NCBI RefSeq assembly: GCF_003946045.1
Contig: NZ_RHNW01000002.1
Span: 305,700 to 369,699 of the forward strand
Direction: 5' to 3'
Origin: Levilactobacillus mulengensis
GTDB lineage: Bacteria > Bacillota > Bacilli > Lactobacillales > Lactobacillaceae
DNA length: 64,000 nucleotides
The notes beneath the pieces were generated by a model, which saw only the letters and a list, made by a program, of their open reading frames with translations, ran no database searches and was not told the origin of the DNA. Shown here in pieces: positions 45,366 to 55,639 of this stretch (position 1 is the first letter of the stretch; each line of letters begins with the position of its first letter). Position numbers and translations under genes: made by a program.

Positions 45366-45620
45366 TTACTCTGTCTTTGCCGGTTTAATATGCTCATCTC
45401 CACCAAATTCAGCCAACACCTGTGCCATCGAAACGGTCGACTGGTCCTTGGCGTGGTAATATTTGTACGCGGACTCAGCCATCAAGACATCGTAGGCATC
45501 TTCAAGTTGCTCAAAGGAATATGTCAGAATCAGTGCCGACAACGATAACCCATAAAACTTAGCCATCCGCTGTAACCATACCTTTTCGGCGGCGCTCACC
45601 CGAATAGAAATTGTTGCCAT
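45366..45620 (-). CDS. DUF6290 / ribbon-helix-helix antitoxin-like protein
   Basis: 84 residues. The N-terminus MATISIRVSAAEKVWLQRMA with GLSLSALIL is the ribbon-helix-helix style of DUF6290 (RelB-like) antitoxins; residues 35-50 (EQLEDAYDVLMAES) and 55-75 usually cover the toxin. GAGGTG lies about 9 nt before ATG. No RelE-type toxin gene is present on either side, so it is a solitary antitoxin or a small repressor. R11 follows its stop. Confidence 0.75.
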   Translation of the reverse strand: MATISIRVSAAEKVWLQRMAKFYGLSLSALILTYSFEQLEDAYDVLMAESAYKYYHAKDQSTVSMAQVLAEFGGDEHIKPAKTE

Positions 45621-45683
45621 CCCACTTCACCTCACTTGTCCTGAAGTATACGCCTCCCCCCTGACAATCCTAGAATTTGCGCT

Positions 45684-45722
45684 CAAAAAAGGCTAACCAG
45701 AAATTTCCGGTTAGCCTTCTGT
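45684..45722 (-). terminator. Terminator of the guaB transcript, beyond R12
   Basis: A perfect AAGGCTAACC / GGTTAGCCTT stem followed by six T on the minus strand. It follows R12, so R12 would be part of the guaB 3' UTR. Confidence 0.85.
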
Positions 45723-45789
45723 TTATCTCATTTGAGTTTATACAATCACACAGCCAAAACGCCTGACTGCGGCAACCCACAAACAAACC

Positions 45790-46019
45790 CGTTGCGGGTC
45801 AAACTAGTTGGAGCCGTGAGGGCGGTTTAAAATGGACTCAGCCGTGGGATTTATCACGCGCGTGCGCGTGATAAATGGTGACTTTGAGACTCGCACTATG
45901 AGGCTCAAAGCAAGTCCCAAGACCGCTCTTTGGCTCGGGGCGCCCTGCCCACCGCGTTCCGGTCCATTTTAAACCGCCCGGTAGGCGCTGCCAAGCTCAG
46001 TTTGACCCGCCCCGAACGG
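45790..46019 (+). repeat. R12: structured intergenic element, short (B) form, plus
   Basis: Outer arms GCGGGTCAAACT / AGTTTGACCCGC are perfect over 12 bp, with CCGTT / AACGG beyond, ending 2 nt from the guaB stop codon. Closing helix GGGCGGTTTAAAATGGAC / GTCCATTTTAAACCGCCC, 18 of 18. Hairpin ATTTATCACGCG / CGCGTGATAAAT. Confidence 0.96.
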
Positions 46020-46021
46020 TT

Positions 46022-47200
<1,179 letters not shown>

Positions 47201-47360
47201 TTAGGAATCCTGGGAGATATTGTTTCTTAATTTACCAGTCTAGGCCATTCAGGTCAAGGCTTCTCATTGAACTATCATGGAGTAATTAACGGTAGTGATT
47301 AAATGGATCAGGTGACGAACTACTTTAAATGGCATTTATCGAGCTGCCAAATTGTCCCAT

Positions 47361-49052
47361 TTACCGCTGTAGACGTCGCCAAGCTTTCCAGCCGAGCCAG
47401 CCCAGCAACGCTACCCATGCCAGTGCGGAAATCCACGCTGAAACCCGTTGAATCGGCGTCGCCACGTAGGCTACCCGAATGATGTTGGTTCCCTGCTTGA
47501 CGTTGGCCAGCAGAATGGCCATTCGGTTCTGACGTAGCGGTTGCCGGTGGCCATTAACGGTCACCTGATACCCTGGATAGGCCAGGTGTGGCAACTTCAG
47601 CCGCCGCGCGCGACGACTCCAGAGACGGTAAGTAAATGAATCCGCCCCCACCTGGCGACTGGTCTGCCGCAGCGTGGCCTGCCCCTTTGTCGGGTTCATT
47701 ACCACAATGGAATGCGTTTTTAGCGCCGGCATGGCAGGTAGCGAAACCGGTTGGACGTAATCCGTGCTAGCCACGTCCGTTGCCACCGTGTGATAGCTCT
47801 CGGGCGTAATCGCATTGCTATAGGGATTCTGGAAAAAATTCACGAACCCGGCCGCATTTAGAATGATGCCCAAGGCAACCATGGCTGCCAACAAAATCCC
47901 CCGGACGCGGCGGGTATTTCGTGGCAAGACCAGCACTAGCGCCCGGGTTCCCACTAAGGCAATCAGGAAGCTAGCAATCGCCAGGAAGCGCCAAGGAAAT
48001 TGAATCGTTCCCAGCACACCCTGAAACAGCGACCACGGAAACCAGGTCGTTGCCAGCCACACGAAGCCAACCGCTAACCCAACTAGATAACGCTCCACGC
48101 CGTTAAATTTCCAGCATACCCCCAACGTCAAAATCAATAGCATCAGCATTAACCAACCCAGGTTGATCTGACCCGACCCCATTTGATTCACCGCCGAGTT
48201 GACCAGAAACGGCCATGGCTGCACCGCACTACTGGCCAGCTGAAATTGCATGACCCCAAGTCCCTGCATGTGATGGAGCTGTTCCATCAGTGGCGCCAGG
48301 AAGGTCAGATCCAGTAAGCCGGTCGTCACCACCGCTAGTATTAGTGCACCCAGTCGTTGCTGAAACCCCATTCGTTTCAGGAAAAAGAGTCCCAGCGTCA
48401 ATAGGACCAAGACGGACGCCAAAATCAGCGAAACCACGTGGGTCAGGCCAATCAGCGCCATCCCCAGCGCGAGCCAGTACCACTGATGCACGTCACCGAT
48501 GGCAATGCTATAGGCCCCGTAAAAGACCAGCGGGAGAAACGCAAAGACGATGCCCTCGGCCAAGGCGCCCCGGACGAAGAAGTCCAGCACCCGGTACTGC
48601 GAGAAGCTGTAGAGCACCGCTAGCAGTAGGCCCTGGTAATAACTCCCCAGCACCCGTTGCCCCACGAATCGGGTCGTGTACAGGGTGAGTAGCGTAATCA
48701 GAAACAGGAAAATCGCGTACGCGTGCACCCCGCCGACCCAGACCTGCAGAACGGCCATGGGCAGTAGCGTGTACGCCGGGTAAAACAGATTGATTGGGTA
48801 GCCCCACCCCTGAAAGGTGGTCGTGGCGATGTGGCCCAGGCCCCAGTGACCAGAAATCAACTGCTGGTACAGGCCCTGGACGCGATTTAGGTGAAAGCCC
48901 AGATCATCCCCGAGATAAATCTTCCCCTGTGCCGCCCACAAAAAGAGCCAGAACAGACTCAGGCAGCTAAACAACCCCAACTCTAACAGCCAGCGGTACC
49001 GTCGCAGCCAATCCGACCGCAACGGCTCGTTTGCCGTGTCACTCGTTGACAT
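47361..49052 (-). CDS. Polytopic membrane protein, PTPS-related/GT-C-like
   Basis: 563 residues with about 12 transmembrane segments. The first extracellular loop (GDDLGFHLNRVQGLYQQL, GWGYPINLFYPAYTLLPMAV) is typical of the 6-pyruvoyl-tetrahydropterin synthase-related membrane family, whose acidic loop resembles GT-C glycosyltransferases. The C-terminal part is extracellular and beta-rich, before a final segment. Its ribosome site AAAGGGGT lies inside the end of the preceding gene (6-nt gap), so the two are translated together. A role in glycosylating wall polymers is inferred. Confidence 0.78.
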   Translation of the reverse strand: MSTSDTANEPLRSDWLRRYRWLLELGLFSCLSLFWLFLWAAQGKIYLGDDLGFHLNRVQGLYQQLISGHWGLGHIATTTFQGWGYPINLFYPAYTLLPMAVLQVWVGGVHAYAIFLFLITLLTLYTTRFVGQRVLGSYYQGLLLAVLYSFSQYRVLDFFVRGALAEGIVFAFLPLVFYGAYSIAIGDVHQWYWLALGMALIGLTHVVSLILASVLVLLTLGLFFLKRMGFQQRLGALILAVVTTGLLDLTFLAPLMEQLHHMQGLGVMQFQLASSAVQPWPFLVNSAVNQMGSGQINLGWLMLMLLILTLGVCWKFNGVERYLVGLAVGFVWLATTWFPWSLFQGVLGTIQFPWRFLAIASFLIALVGTRALVLVLPRNTRRVRGILLAAMVALGIILNAAGFVNFFQNPYSNAITPESYHTVATDVASTDYVQPVSLPAMPALKTHSIVVMNPTKGQATLRQTSRQVGADSFTYRLWSRRARRLKLPHLAYPGYQVTVNGHRQPLRQNRMAILLANVKQGTNIIRVAYVATPIQRVSAWISALAWVALLGWLGWKAWRRLQR

Positions 49053-49058
49053 GTTGGC

Positions 49059-50708
49059 TTACCCCTTTCGTTCAAACAGCCAGTACTTCACGTCGACCTG
49101 TTCAAAGACCTGACGATGCGTCTTGACCAGCCGGTAATGCCGGTAGAGCGACTTCGCCAGCTTGGACGTGCCGGGGTTCAGGTTCCCGCTGGAAATGCGG
49201 CCGGGAATTTCTTTGTTTCCTGCCCATTCGCGCACGGACTGCTTGGTTGGCGTGTTCAAGACGACCCATTGGACCTGGTGACGCTGAATCACGCGTCGTT
49301 GGGACCGCAGAATCTGGGGGGCCGCCTTCTCTGGGATATTATAATTTTGGAAATAGTAGGTGGTCGGCACGGCATCGGCCGCCGTGTAGAAGCCCATGTC
49401 GATCGACCCGTAATTTAACAGCGTTGGGTGCGCGGACTGCTGGCGCATAATGTTCCCAAACTCAATTTGGGCGGGCTGTTGCGGCTTGCGCGTACTGCGT
49501 TTGGTAATCGCCGCATTGTTCGGAAATAGCCGCGAGACCGTCACGTTGTCATTGACCCCCAGCACCAGGAAAAAGCTGAGTACCAGGGTACTTAAAATGA
49601 TAAACGGATCGTCCACGGACGGGAGCCGGACCCAGTTGAAGAACAAATTCAGGAAGTAAATGAACGGTACCACGAAAAAGGCAAAGTACACCAACTGATA
49701 GTACTGGTAGAGCGACCCCGTTTGGTAACCGTAAAGCGCCAGCAGGTCGGTCCCCAAAAAGGCCGCCAGGTACAGCACCCGCGTCAGGCGGCGCTGCAGG
49801 ATCGTCTGTTGGAACAGAATCAGCAGCGTGCCCCCGACCCCCAACAGGAAGAAAAAGACGTCGCTCAGATAGAAACTGGCCACCAAGATGGTCGACTGAA
49901 TCAGATTGGAAAAGAACGACACGGACGAGGTCATATAAACTTTGGTATTAAATAAAATGTAGACGTTAATAAAGGAACCCAACGACCCGGTCGCCAGGAA
50001 GTAGATCAGCCAGGGCACCGTCGCCAGCAGGAAACCCACCCCACTCCATAGAACGAGTTGGCCCAGGAGCCGCCACTGCTTTTTGACCAATAAATAGCAA
50101 CCATAGGCCAGGTAAAAGGCGATCCACGCCCCCAGCAGGGTGTATTTGGCCAGGAAGATAATCCCGACAAATAACCCCTGCGCGAAGAACCACCACGGAC
50201 TGACCGTGAGTTGGTGCTGGTCTAGCAGGAAGATCAGGTAAATCAGCAACAACAATAACGGTAGCGTAAAGAACTCCACCGTGTCCCCGTAATTGTAGTA
50301 GGGATGGTAGAGAAATAGCATGGGCGAGAGCATCGCCACCAGAAAGGCCGGTAGCTCGGCTAATTTCATGACCCGGGCAATCTTAAACGTTAAGATCATA
50401 GCCGCTACCAGCACACCGATTTCCACCACGAAAATTAGGATGAAGCTGCGGTGACTGACCAGGTAGGCCAAGCCATGCAAGAGGTACACGTAGGGCCCCT
50501 TCTGCTCAAAAATGTCTTTGTACGGCGTAATCCCGTGCATCATGGCCTTGCCGACCGTGAAGAAGGCGTTGTTATCCGGCGAGGTGTCGAAGTAATACGC
50601 TGGTGAGGTGTAGGAACAAAACGCCATCATAAAAATCCCAATGAACGCGAGTAAGATGAAATACTGAGTTTCGTGGCGCTGCATTTTTTCCTTGATTCGT
50701 AAGTACAC
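49059..50708 (-). CDS. Polytopic membrane glycosyltransferase-like protein, copy 1
   Basis: 549 residues with about 11 transmembrane segments. The first loop after segment one (YYFDTSPDNNAFFTVGKAMM, HGITPYKDIFEQKGPYVYLL) carries the acidic residues and the YxDxxxxKGP signature of GT-C (GT39/PMT-like) enzymes that use polyprenyl-phosphate sugars. The paralogue at 52867-54501 shares this region almost exactly. The open frame extends to 50762, but there it would overlap the terminator of the upstream gene; AAGGAG lies 8 nt before the GTG at 50706-50708. Operon with the 47361 gene. Acceptor unknown; teichoic acid or surface glycoprotein decoration is inferred. Confidence 0.82.
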   Translation of the reverse strand: MYLRIKEKMQRHETQYFILLAFIGIFMMAFCSYTSPAYYFDTSPDNNAFFTVGKAMMHGITPYKDIFEQKGPYVYLLHGLAYLVSHRSFILIFVVEIGVLVAAMILTFKIARVMKLAELPAFLVAMLSPMLFLYHPYYNYGDTVEFFTLPLLLLLIYLIFLLDQHQLTVSPWWFFAQGLFVGIIFLAKYTLLGAWIAFYLAYGCYLLVKKQWRLLGQLVLWSGVGFLLATVPWLIYFLATGSLGSFINVYILFNTKVYMTSSVSFFSNLIQSTILVASFYLSDVFFFLLGVGGTLLILFQQTILQRRLTRVLYLAAFLGTDLLALYGYQTGSLYQYYQLVYFAFFVVPFIYFLNLFFNWVRLPSVDDPFIILSTLVLSFFLVLGVNDNVTVSRLFPNNAAITKRSTRKPQQPAQIEFGNIMRQQSAHPTLLNYGSIDMGFYTAADAVPTTYYFQNYNIPEKAAPQILRSQRRVIQRHQVQWVVLNTPTKQSVREWAGNKEIPGRISSGNLNPGTSKLAKSLYRHYRLVKTHRQVFEQVDVKYWLFERKG

Positions 50709-50737
50709 GGACCCGACTCCTTTTCCTAAAAAATGAG

Positions 50738-50768
50738 AAAAGAAAAGACGTGGTTCTGCCACGTCTCC
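50738..50768 (-). terminator. Terminator of the 50791 gene
   Basis: AGACGTGG / CCACGTCT stem followed by T-rich sequence on the minus strand. Confidence 0.85.
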
Positions 50769-50790
50769 TCAATGCTTGTTTTAAAAAGCG

Positions 50791-51249
50791 TTACTTCTTG
50801 ATGGTAACCTTAACCGTGTAAGCTTTGTAGCCCTTCTTGGTAACAGTCATGGTGAACTTCTTACCCTTGTTAAGCTTCTTAGCTTGCTTCTTGGTCAACT
50901 TCAAGGTCTTCTTGCCGCTCTTCTTAACGGAGAACTTCTTAACGGATTGCTTCTTGCTGTTCTTCAAAGCAATGCTTGAACCCTTGGTAGCCTTCTTGAT
51001 GTAAACTTTACGAGCATTCTTCTTGTACTTCTTGCTCAGTTGAACGCGCTTTGACTTCTTGACAGTCTTCTTAGTTGCTTTCTTAGCAACCTTCTTGGAA
51101 CTGCTTGAAGCAACGACACTAGAAACACCACTACCGCTACCACTAGTAGCTGCGGCATTGTTGCCGGCAGCGTTAGCAGTCGTCGCAATGACACCAGCAA
51201 ACGTTAAAGCGGCTAATAAACTAAGAACGTATCCAAATACTTTCTTCAT
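50791..51249 (-). CDS. Small lysine-rich secreted protein, copy 1
   Basis: 152 residues. Signal peptide (MKKVFGYVLSLLAALTFAGV, cleavage near ANA-AGN), a short Ser/Gly stretch, then an extremely basic Ig-like domain (about 85-152; LKLTKKQAKKLNKGKKFTM, then VTKKGYKAYTVKVTIKK). It is paralogous to the genes at 51453 and 54590, sharing both ends. The pI must be very high, so binding to anionic teichoic acid or cell surface is likely (inferred). AGGAGG-like site upstream of ATG. It precedes the membrane glycosyltransferase-like gene at 49059, as copy 3 precedes the one at 52867. Confidence 0.8.
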   Translation of the reverse strand: MKKVFGYVLSLLAALTFAGVIATTANAAGNNAAATSGSGSGVSSVVASSSSKKVAKKATKKTVKKSKRVQLSKKYKKNARKVYIKKATKGSSIALKNSKKQSVKKFSVKKSGKKTLKLTKKQAKKLNKGKKFTMTVTKKGYKAYTVKVTIKK

Positions 51250-51392
51250 GAAAAATTCCTCCCAGTATATGTAATTCTAATAAAACCATAAACCGATTTT
51301 ACTACTAAACAATCGTAGTTCTTTCGCATGATTCCGTCAAGGGGCATTTTCAATTATCTTAGCAATTAATGTAAGCCTGGATAATTGAACCT

Positions 51393-51430
51393 AAAAATGG
51401 GTAACTGCCCGTTGAAGACAGCTACCCATT
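51393..51430 (-). terminator. Terminator of the 51453 gene
   Basis: AATGGGTAGCTG / CAGTTACCCATT arms followed by TTT-rich sequence on the minus strand. Confidence 0.8.
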
Positions 51431-51452
51431 GGTTACGCATTTATTTAGAAAA

Positions 51453-52232
51453 TTAAGCCTTGATCGTGTACTTGATGGTGTAAGGCTTGTAGCCCTTCTG
51501 CGTCACCGTGACCGTGAAGTAGTGCTTGTTCTTCTTGGTGCGGTTCAACTTCTTGGCTTGCTTCTTGCTCAACTTGATGCTGAGCTTACCAGACTTCTTC
51601 ACCTTAAGGGTCTTAACGACTTGGCCCTTGCTGTTCTTCAAAACGACCTTGCTACCCTTAACGGCCTTCTTGAACTGAACGCGGCGTGAATTCTTGGTGT
51701 AGTGCTTTTGTGCACGCATCTTCTTGGCCTTGGCAACCGTCTTCTTGGCAGAGGTCTTAGTGGCCTTCTTGACCGTCTTGGTCGCCTTAGTAGCCGGCTT
51801 GGAACTGCTGGTGGCAGCTACTTGGCTGGAACTTGAGGAAGCCACACTAGTTGCGCTTGATACGGGTGTCGTGTTGCCGGTGTTAACAGTCGTTCCGGTT
51901 GTCGTACCAGTAGCCGGTTTACTGGTACTTGATGTATCAGCTTCTGGTTCGCTGACACTTGATGTTTCAGTAGCCGGTTCACTGACACTTGATGTTTCAG
52001 TAGCTGGTTCACTGACACTTGATGTTTCAGTGGCTGGTTCACTGACACTTGATGTTTCAGTAGCTGGTTCACTGACAGATGTCTCGGCGCTTGACGTCTC
52101 AGAGCTTGATGTCTCAGAGCTCGGCGTACCGCCCGTAGCATCTTCACCTGCAGCATTGGCAGACGTTGCCAACACTCCACCAAAAGTTAAGGTGGCAACC
52201 AAAGCTAAAACGTACCCATAAATTTTCTTCAT
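51453..52232 (-). CDS. Lysine-rich secreted protein with SEPATETSSV repeats, copy 2
   Basis: 259 residues. Signal peptide MKKIYGYVLALVATLTFGGV (cleavage near ANA-AGE); a Ser/Thr/Glu region with about five 10-residue SEPATETSSV repeats; a Ser-rich part; then the same basic Ig-like domain as its paralogues (LSIKLSKKQAKKLNRTKKN, YKPYTIKYTIKA). The start is set by AGGAGG 7 nt before ATG and by the signal peptide, not by the open frame reaching 52262. Likely cell-surface associated. The repeat stalk distinguishes it from the other two copies. Confidence 0.82.
   Translation of the reverse strand: MKKIYGYVLALVATLTFGGVLATSANAAGEDATGGTPSSETSSSETSSAETSVSEPATETSSVSEPATETSSVSEPATETSSVSEPATETSSVSEPEADTSSTSKPATGTTTGTTVNTGNTTPVSSATSVASSSSSQVAATSSSKPATKATKTVKKATKTSAKKTVAKAKKMRAQKHYTKNSRRVQFKKAVKGSKVVLKNSKGQVVKTLKVKKSGKLSIKLSKKQAKKLNRTKKNKHYFTVTVTQKGYKPYTIKYTIKA
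51907..52076 (-). repeat. 30-bp tandem repeats encoding SEPATETSSV
   Basis: Five to six near-identical 30-bp units, differing at one or two positions, inside the 51453 gene. The copy number is likely unstable. Confidence 0.9.
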
Positions 52233-52371
52233 GAAATTCCTCCTAAAATATGTAAATTTCAATCAAGCCATTTGTGGTGTTGATTACGCCTCCACCCTAG
52301 TCCCGATTTATGAAAACATCAAGACAACACTTTTCACGATTTGACCCCAAACTGAAAATAAATTTATACAT

Positions 52372-52412
52372 CAAAAAAGAGAAGCATCCTTGATATCAGG
52401 ATGTTTCTCCTA
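52372..52412 (-). terminator. Terminator downstream of R13
   Basis: GAGAAACATCC / GGATGCTTCTC stem followed by six T on the minus strand. If it ends the 52867 transcript, R13 is in its 3' UTR. Confidence 0.8.
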
Positions 52413-52516
52413 ACAAATATATTCATAAATTGGATATTTTTAGTTACTTCAAGTAAGCAAATATTTCAAAAAAAGCGTAAATCAGTGAACCACATACTAT
52501 CAACTCACAAAACTAC

Positions 52517-52749
52517 CGAAAGTAAGCGCGCAAACCTGAGTGACCAGAGGCGGGTCAACTTGACCAGCTGTGTCGATGGCATTAGCTGAGTGATCTTCTC
52601 AGCTTAGGCCATGGACCGACCTTGGAGACTGGTGTCTTTCCAGGCTTCAAGGCGAGGTGGAAGACCGCTTCTCAGGCTGGAACCGGGTCCCACAGCAGGG
52701 CAGGTTGAGCCCGCCGCCGGGAACGGAAAGACTCGCACGCTTACTTTCG
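52517..52749 (+). repeat. R13: structured intergenic element, long (A) form, plus
   Basis: Outer arms CGAAAGTAAGCG / CGCTTACTTTCG are perfect over 12 bp; then GGCGGGTCAACTTG / CAGGTTGAGCCCGCC and hairpin ATGGC-TTAGCTGAG / CTCAGCTTA-GCCAT. Confidence 0.95.
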
Positions 52750-52866
52750 AAACGTGTTCCCCAAGGCAGCTGGTTCCGCTTAACCCCACTAAGCAAACGA
52801 CCCAGGTTCGGGGTCATTCACTTAGTGACGTTAATGCTCGCCAGCTAACCGCCTTGGCTCACACTC

Positions 52867-54501
52867 TTATTTTCGTTCAAACAACCAATAAGTCACGCTG
52901 ACCCCTTCAAACACCTGCGTATGCTTCCCCACCGGCAGATAATTGCGGTACAGCGTCTTGGCTAATTTGCTAGTGCCCGGGTTCAGGTTGCCGCTGGTAA
53001 TGCGGCCGCCACCGCCCTGCCACTCGCGAACCGTCTTGCCGGCCGGCGTGTTGAGGACGACCCATTCAACCTTGTGCTGGCGAATCTGATCGACCTGTGA
53101 ACGCAGAATCTGGGGTGCCGCGCTCTGGGCGATGTTGTAGTTCTGGAAGTAATACGTCGACGGCACCGCGCCAGAGGCCGTGTAGAAACCCATGTCGATC
53201 GACCCGTAATTTAGCAGCGTCAGGGGCAAGCCACTCTGACGCATGTAATTGCCGAAATCCACCTGGGCCGGCTGTTGCGGCACGCTGGTCGTCTCCTCCG
53301 TGACCGACGCGTTGTTAGGAAAGACCTTCGAGTTGGTCACGTTGTTGTTGACGCCGAGCACCAGGAACCAGCCAATCACCAGCGTCGCCAGGATGGCAAA
53401 GCTGTCATCCCCATTTGGCAGGCTCAGGTGGCGGAACAGCAGCTGGCAGAAGACCGCGAACGGCAGCACGAAGCTCGCAAAATAAATCAATTCATAATAC
53501 TGGTACACCGCGCCGGCCTGGTAGCCGTACAGGGCAAACATATCGCTGCCCAGCGTCGCCACCAGGTAGAGTCCCCGGGTGAAATTACTGTGGAAGACGC
53601 CGCGTTCAAAGGTCACCACCAGCGTCCCCACCACGCCCAGCAGAAAGAACAGTACGTTGCTCAGGTAAAATTGGGACACCAACGCCATCGACTGAATCAG
53701 GTTGGCGAAGAAGGCCACCGACGAGGTCAGGTACACCTTGGTGTTGAACAGGATGTAGACGTTGACGAACGCGCCCAGGCTCTTGGTCGCCAGGAAGTAG
53801 ATCAGCCACGGCACCGTCGCCAGCAGGAACCCGGCCGCACTCCAGCCAATCAGTTGGCCCAGCGCCCGCCATTGGCGTTTGACCAGCCGGGTGACCAGCA
53901 TCACCAGGTAAAAGACAATCCAGGCGCCCAGCAGCGTGTACTTGGACAGGAAGACCACGCCGACCAGCGCGCCCTGTGCGAAGTACCACCAGTGACTAAC
54001 GGTCAGGTCGTGACGGTCCAGCAGCAGAATCAGGTAAATCAATGAGAGCAGGAACGGCAGCGTGAAGAACTCCACAGTGTCGCCGTAATCGTAGTACGGG
54101 TGGTACAGGAACAGGACCGGCGACAGCAAGGCCGTCAGCAGCGCCGGTAACTCGTGGGCATCCAGCAGCTTGGCGATGCGGTAGACCAGGTACATCGCGG
54201 CCACCAGCGTCGCAATTTCATACACGAAAATCAACGCGAAACTGCGATGGCTCACCAGGTAGGCTAACCCGTGCAGGAAATAAACGTACGGTCCCTTTTG
54301 CTCAAAAATGTCCTTGTAGGGCACGATGCCGTGCATCATGGCCTTGCCGACCGTGAAGAAGGCGTTGTTGTCCGGCGACACGTCGAAATAGTAAGCCGGG
54401 GAGGTGTACGAACAGAAGGTCATGATGAAAGCCCCGACAATGGTAAACAAGCCAAATACTTGGGCGCTGCGCTTATGCAGCATTAATCTAATGCGTTCCA
54501 T
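52867..54501 (-). CDS. Polytopic membrane glycosyltransferase-like protein, copy 2
   Basis: 544 residues, colinear paralogue of the 49059 gene over its whole length. The loop YYFDVSPDNNAFFTVGKAMM and KDIFEQKGPYVYFL is nearly identical, as are the C-terminal motifs VVLNTPAGKTVREW and TSGNLNPGTSKLAKTLYR. About 11 transmembrane segments. GC-richer at third positions than copy 1, so the duplication is not recent or one copy came from elsewhere. GGGGAGGGG precedes ATG. Together with the basic secreted gene at 54590 it repeats the gene pair 50791/49059. R13 follows its stop. Confidence 0.82.
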   Translation of the reverse strand: MERIRLMLHKRSAQVFGLFTIVGAFIMTFCSYTSPAYYFDVSPDNNAFFTVGKAMMHGIVPYKDIFEQKGPYVYFLHGLAYLVSHRSFALIFVYEIATLVAAMYLVYRIAKLLDAHELPALLTALLSPVLFLYHPYYDYGDTVEFFTLPFLLSLIYLILLLDRHDLTVSHWWYFAQGALVGVVFLSKYTLLGAWIVFYLVMLVTRLVKRQWRALGQLIGWSAAGFLLATVPWLIYFLATKSLGAFVNVYILFNTKVYLTSSVAFFANLIQSMALVSQFYLSNVLFFLLGVVGTLVVTFERGVFHSNFTRGLYLVATLGSDMFALYGYQAGAVYQYYELIYFASFVLPFAVFCQLLFRHLSLPNGDDSFAILATLVIGWFLVLGVNNNVTNSKVFPNNASVTEETTSVPQQPAQVDFGNYMRQSGLPLTLLNYGSIDMGFYTASGAVPSTYYFQNYNIAQSAAPQILRSQVDQIRQHKVEWVVLNTPAGKTVREWQGGGGRITSGNLNPGTSKLAKTLYRNYLPVGKHTQVFEGVSVTYWLFERK

Positions 54502-54550
54502 AATGGTTGCCCCTCCCCATTAGTTCGCTTAACAATCGATCTGACGCCAT

Positions 54551-54585
54551 AAGAAAAGACGCGGTCACCCGCGCCTTTTCACTAG
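54551..54585 (-). terminator. Terminator of the 54590 gene
   Basis: AAAAGGCGCGG / CCGCGTCTTTT stem with T-rich tail on the minus strand, 5 bp past the stop. Confidence 0.85.
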
Positions 54586-54589
54586 CAAG

Positions 54590-55189
54590 CTAGTAAATCT
54601 TAACCTTGACTTCGAAAGCTTTGTAACCCTTGGCCTTAACCTTGATCAAAAAGCTCTTTTCACCCTTGGCTAACTTCTTAGCTTCCTTCTTGGTCAAGCG
54701 AATGTCGAATTTGCCATTCTTCTTGACCGTGCACTTCTTAACCAATTTGCCCTTGCGAGTCAGCAATTCAATCTTTTCACCTTTGCGACCCTTTTCCAGG
54801 TAGAGAATCCGGGCATCCTTGCGGTAGTGCTTGCGGAGCTTAACGCGCTTGGACTTCGCTAAAACTTTGGCCTTAGCTGGTTTTTGCAATGGCTTCTGTG
54901 ATTCTGAAATTGCGGAAGAGCTGTTGGCAGCTGAACTGCTTGCGGCGGATTCGCTGCTGGCAACCGCACTGGAGCTGTCGGACGCAATGATTGCGCTGCT
55001 TGAACCCGCACCGGCACCGCTATCTGGCGCACCCTTTGGAATCACGTAACCGCTCGCTGAAGCGTCACTGCCTGAACTCCCACTCGCAGCATCCGCACTA
55101 CTCCCGTCAGCGTTCGCGGTCGTGGCAATCGCCCCGGCAAAAGTCAACGCCGCAACCAAACCTAGAACATACCCAAAGATTTTCTTCAT
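54590..55189 (-). CDS. Lysine-rich secreted protein, copy 3
   Basis: 199 residues. Signal peptide MKKIFGYVLGLVAALTFAGA (cleavage near ANA-DGS), a Ser/Ala-rich stalk, then the basic Ig-like domain (FDIRLTKKEAKKLAKGEKS, AKGYKAFEVKVKIY). It is the most acidic-substituted of the three copies. GGGGAGGA lies before the ATG at 55187-55189; the frame is open to 55216 but the signal peptide fixes the start. It lies upstream of the membrane gene at 52867, separated by a terminator. Confidence 0.8.
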   Translation of the reverse strand: MKKIFGYVLGLVAALTFAGAIATTANADGSSADAASGSSGSDASASGYVIPKGAPDSGAGAGSSSAIIASDSSSAVASSESAASSSAANSSSAISESQKPLQKPAKAKVLAKSKRVKLRKHYRKDARILYLEKGRKGEKIELLTRKGKLVKKCTVKKNGKFDIRLTKKEAKKLAKGEKSFLIKVKAKGYKAFEVKVKIY

Positions 55190-55536
55190 AAGAAATCCTC
55201 CCCGAGATGATGACATATTTTTCGTCGAACTATTCTCTAGCTCGATTACTTGTGAGCATCATAGTGCCATCCCAAGAAAGGGTCAAGCACCCGCCTTTCA
55301 GGTTTCACTAGGAAAATGAAAGTGCGGCTGTAAATGGCGTCAGGCCTTAAGTTTCGGGCGTTTGCGGCATCCTTAGTGCCCCGTGGATTTTGTCTAAGGG
55401 GATAAGATACTCACGCGCGACGTCGTTTAAAACCTGGCGCAAAAATCTTTTTTCACTTAGGTCAGGCGGCTTACTAAACGAGCGTTTCCCGTTGCCTTTT
55501 GTCTAGTCACAGCTGGGAGTGATGTGCGTTAAATTG
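55190..55536. other. Upstream region of the 54590 gene
   Basis: No gene or confident promoter is seen. It lies between the start of the secreted protein gene and the truncated element R14. Confidence 0.4.
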
Positions 55537-55622
55537 CCGCCTGCGGCTGCCGGGTACTCCACCGTCTGTGGGGAACGGTTCCAGCCTAAGGAACGGGCTT
55601 CCACCTCGCTTTGAAACCTCGC
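55537..55622 (-). repeat. R14: truncated structured element, long (A) form, minus
   Basis: Only the first ~85 bp of the A form (CCTGCGGCTGCC through CTTTGAAACCTCGCC) is present; the partner arms are missing. It ends abruptly 17 bp before R15, so it may have been cut by arrival of R15. Confidence 0.8.
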
Positions 55623-55639
55623 CATGAGTTGCATAACCG

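Noticed and set aside
51907..52076. Regular 30-bp repeats as a possible CRISPR array
   Set aside because: No spacers: the repeats are in frame, contiguous and encode SEPATETSSV within a secreted protein.
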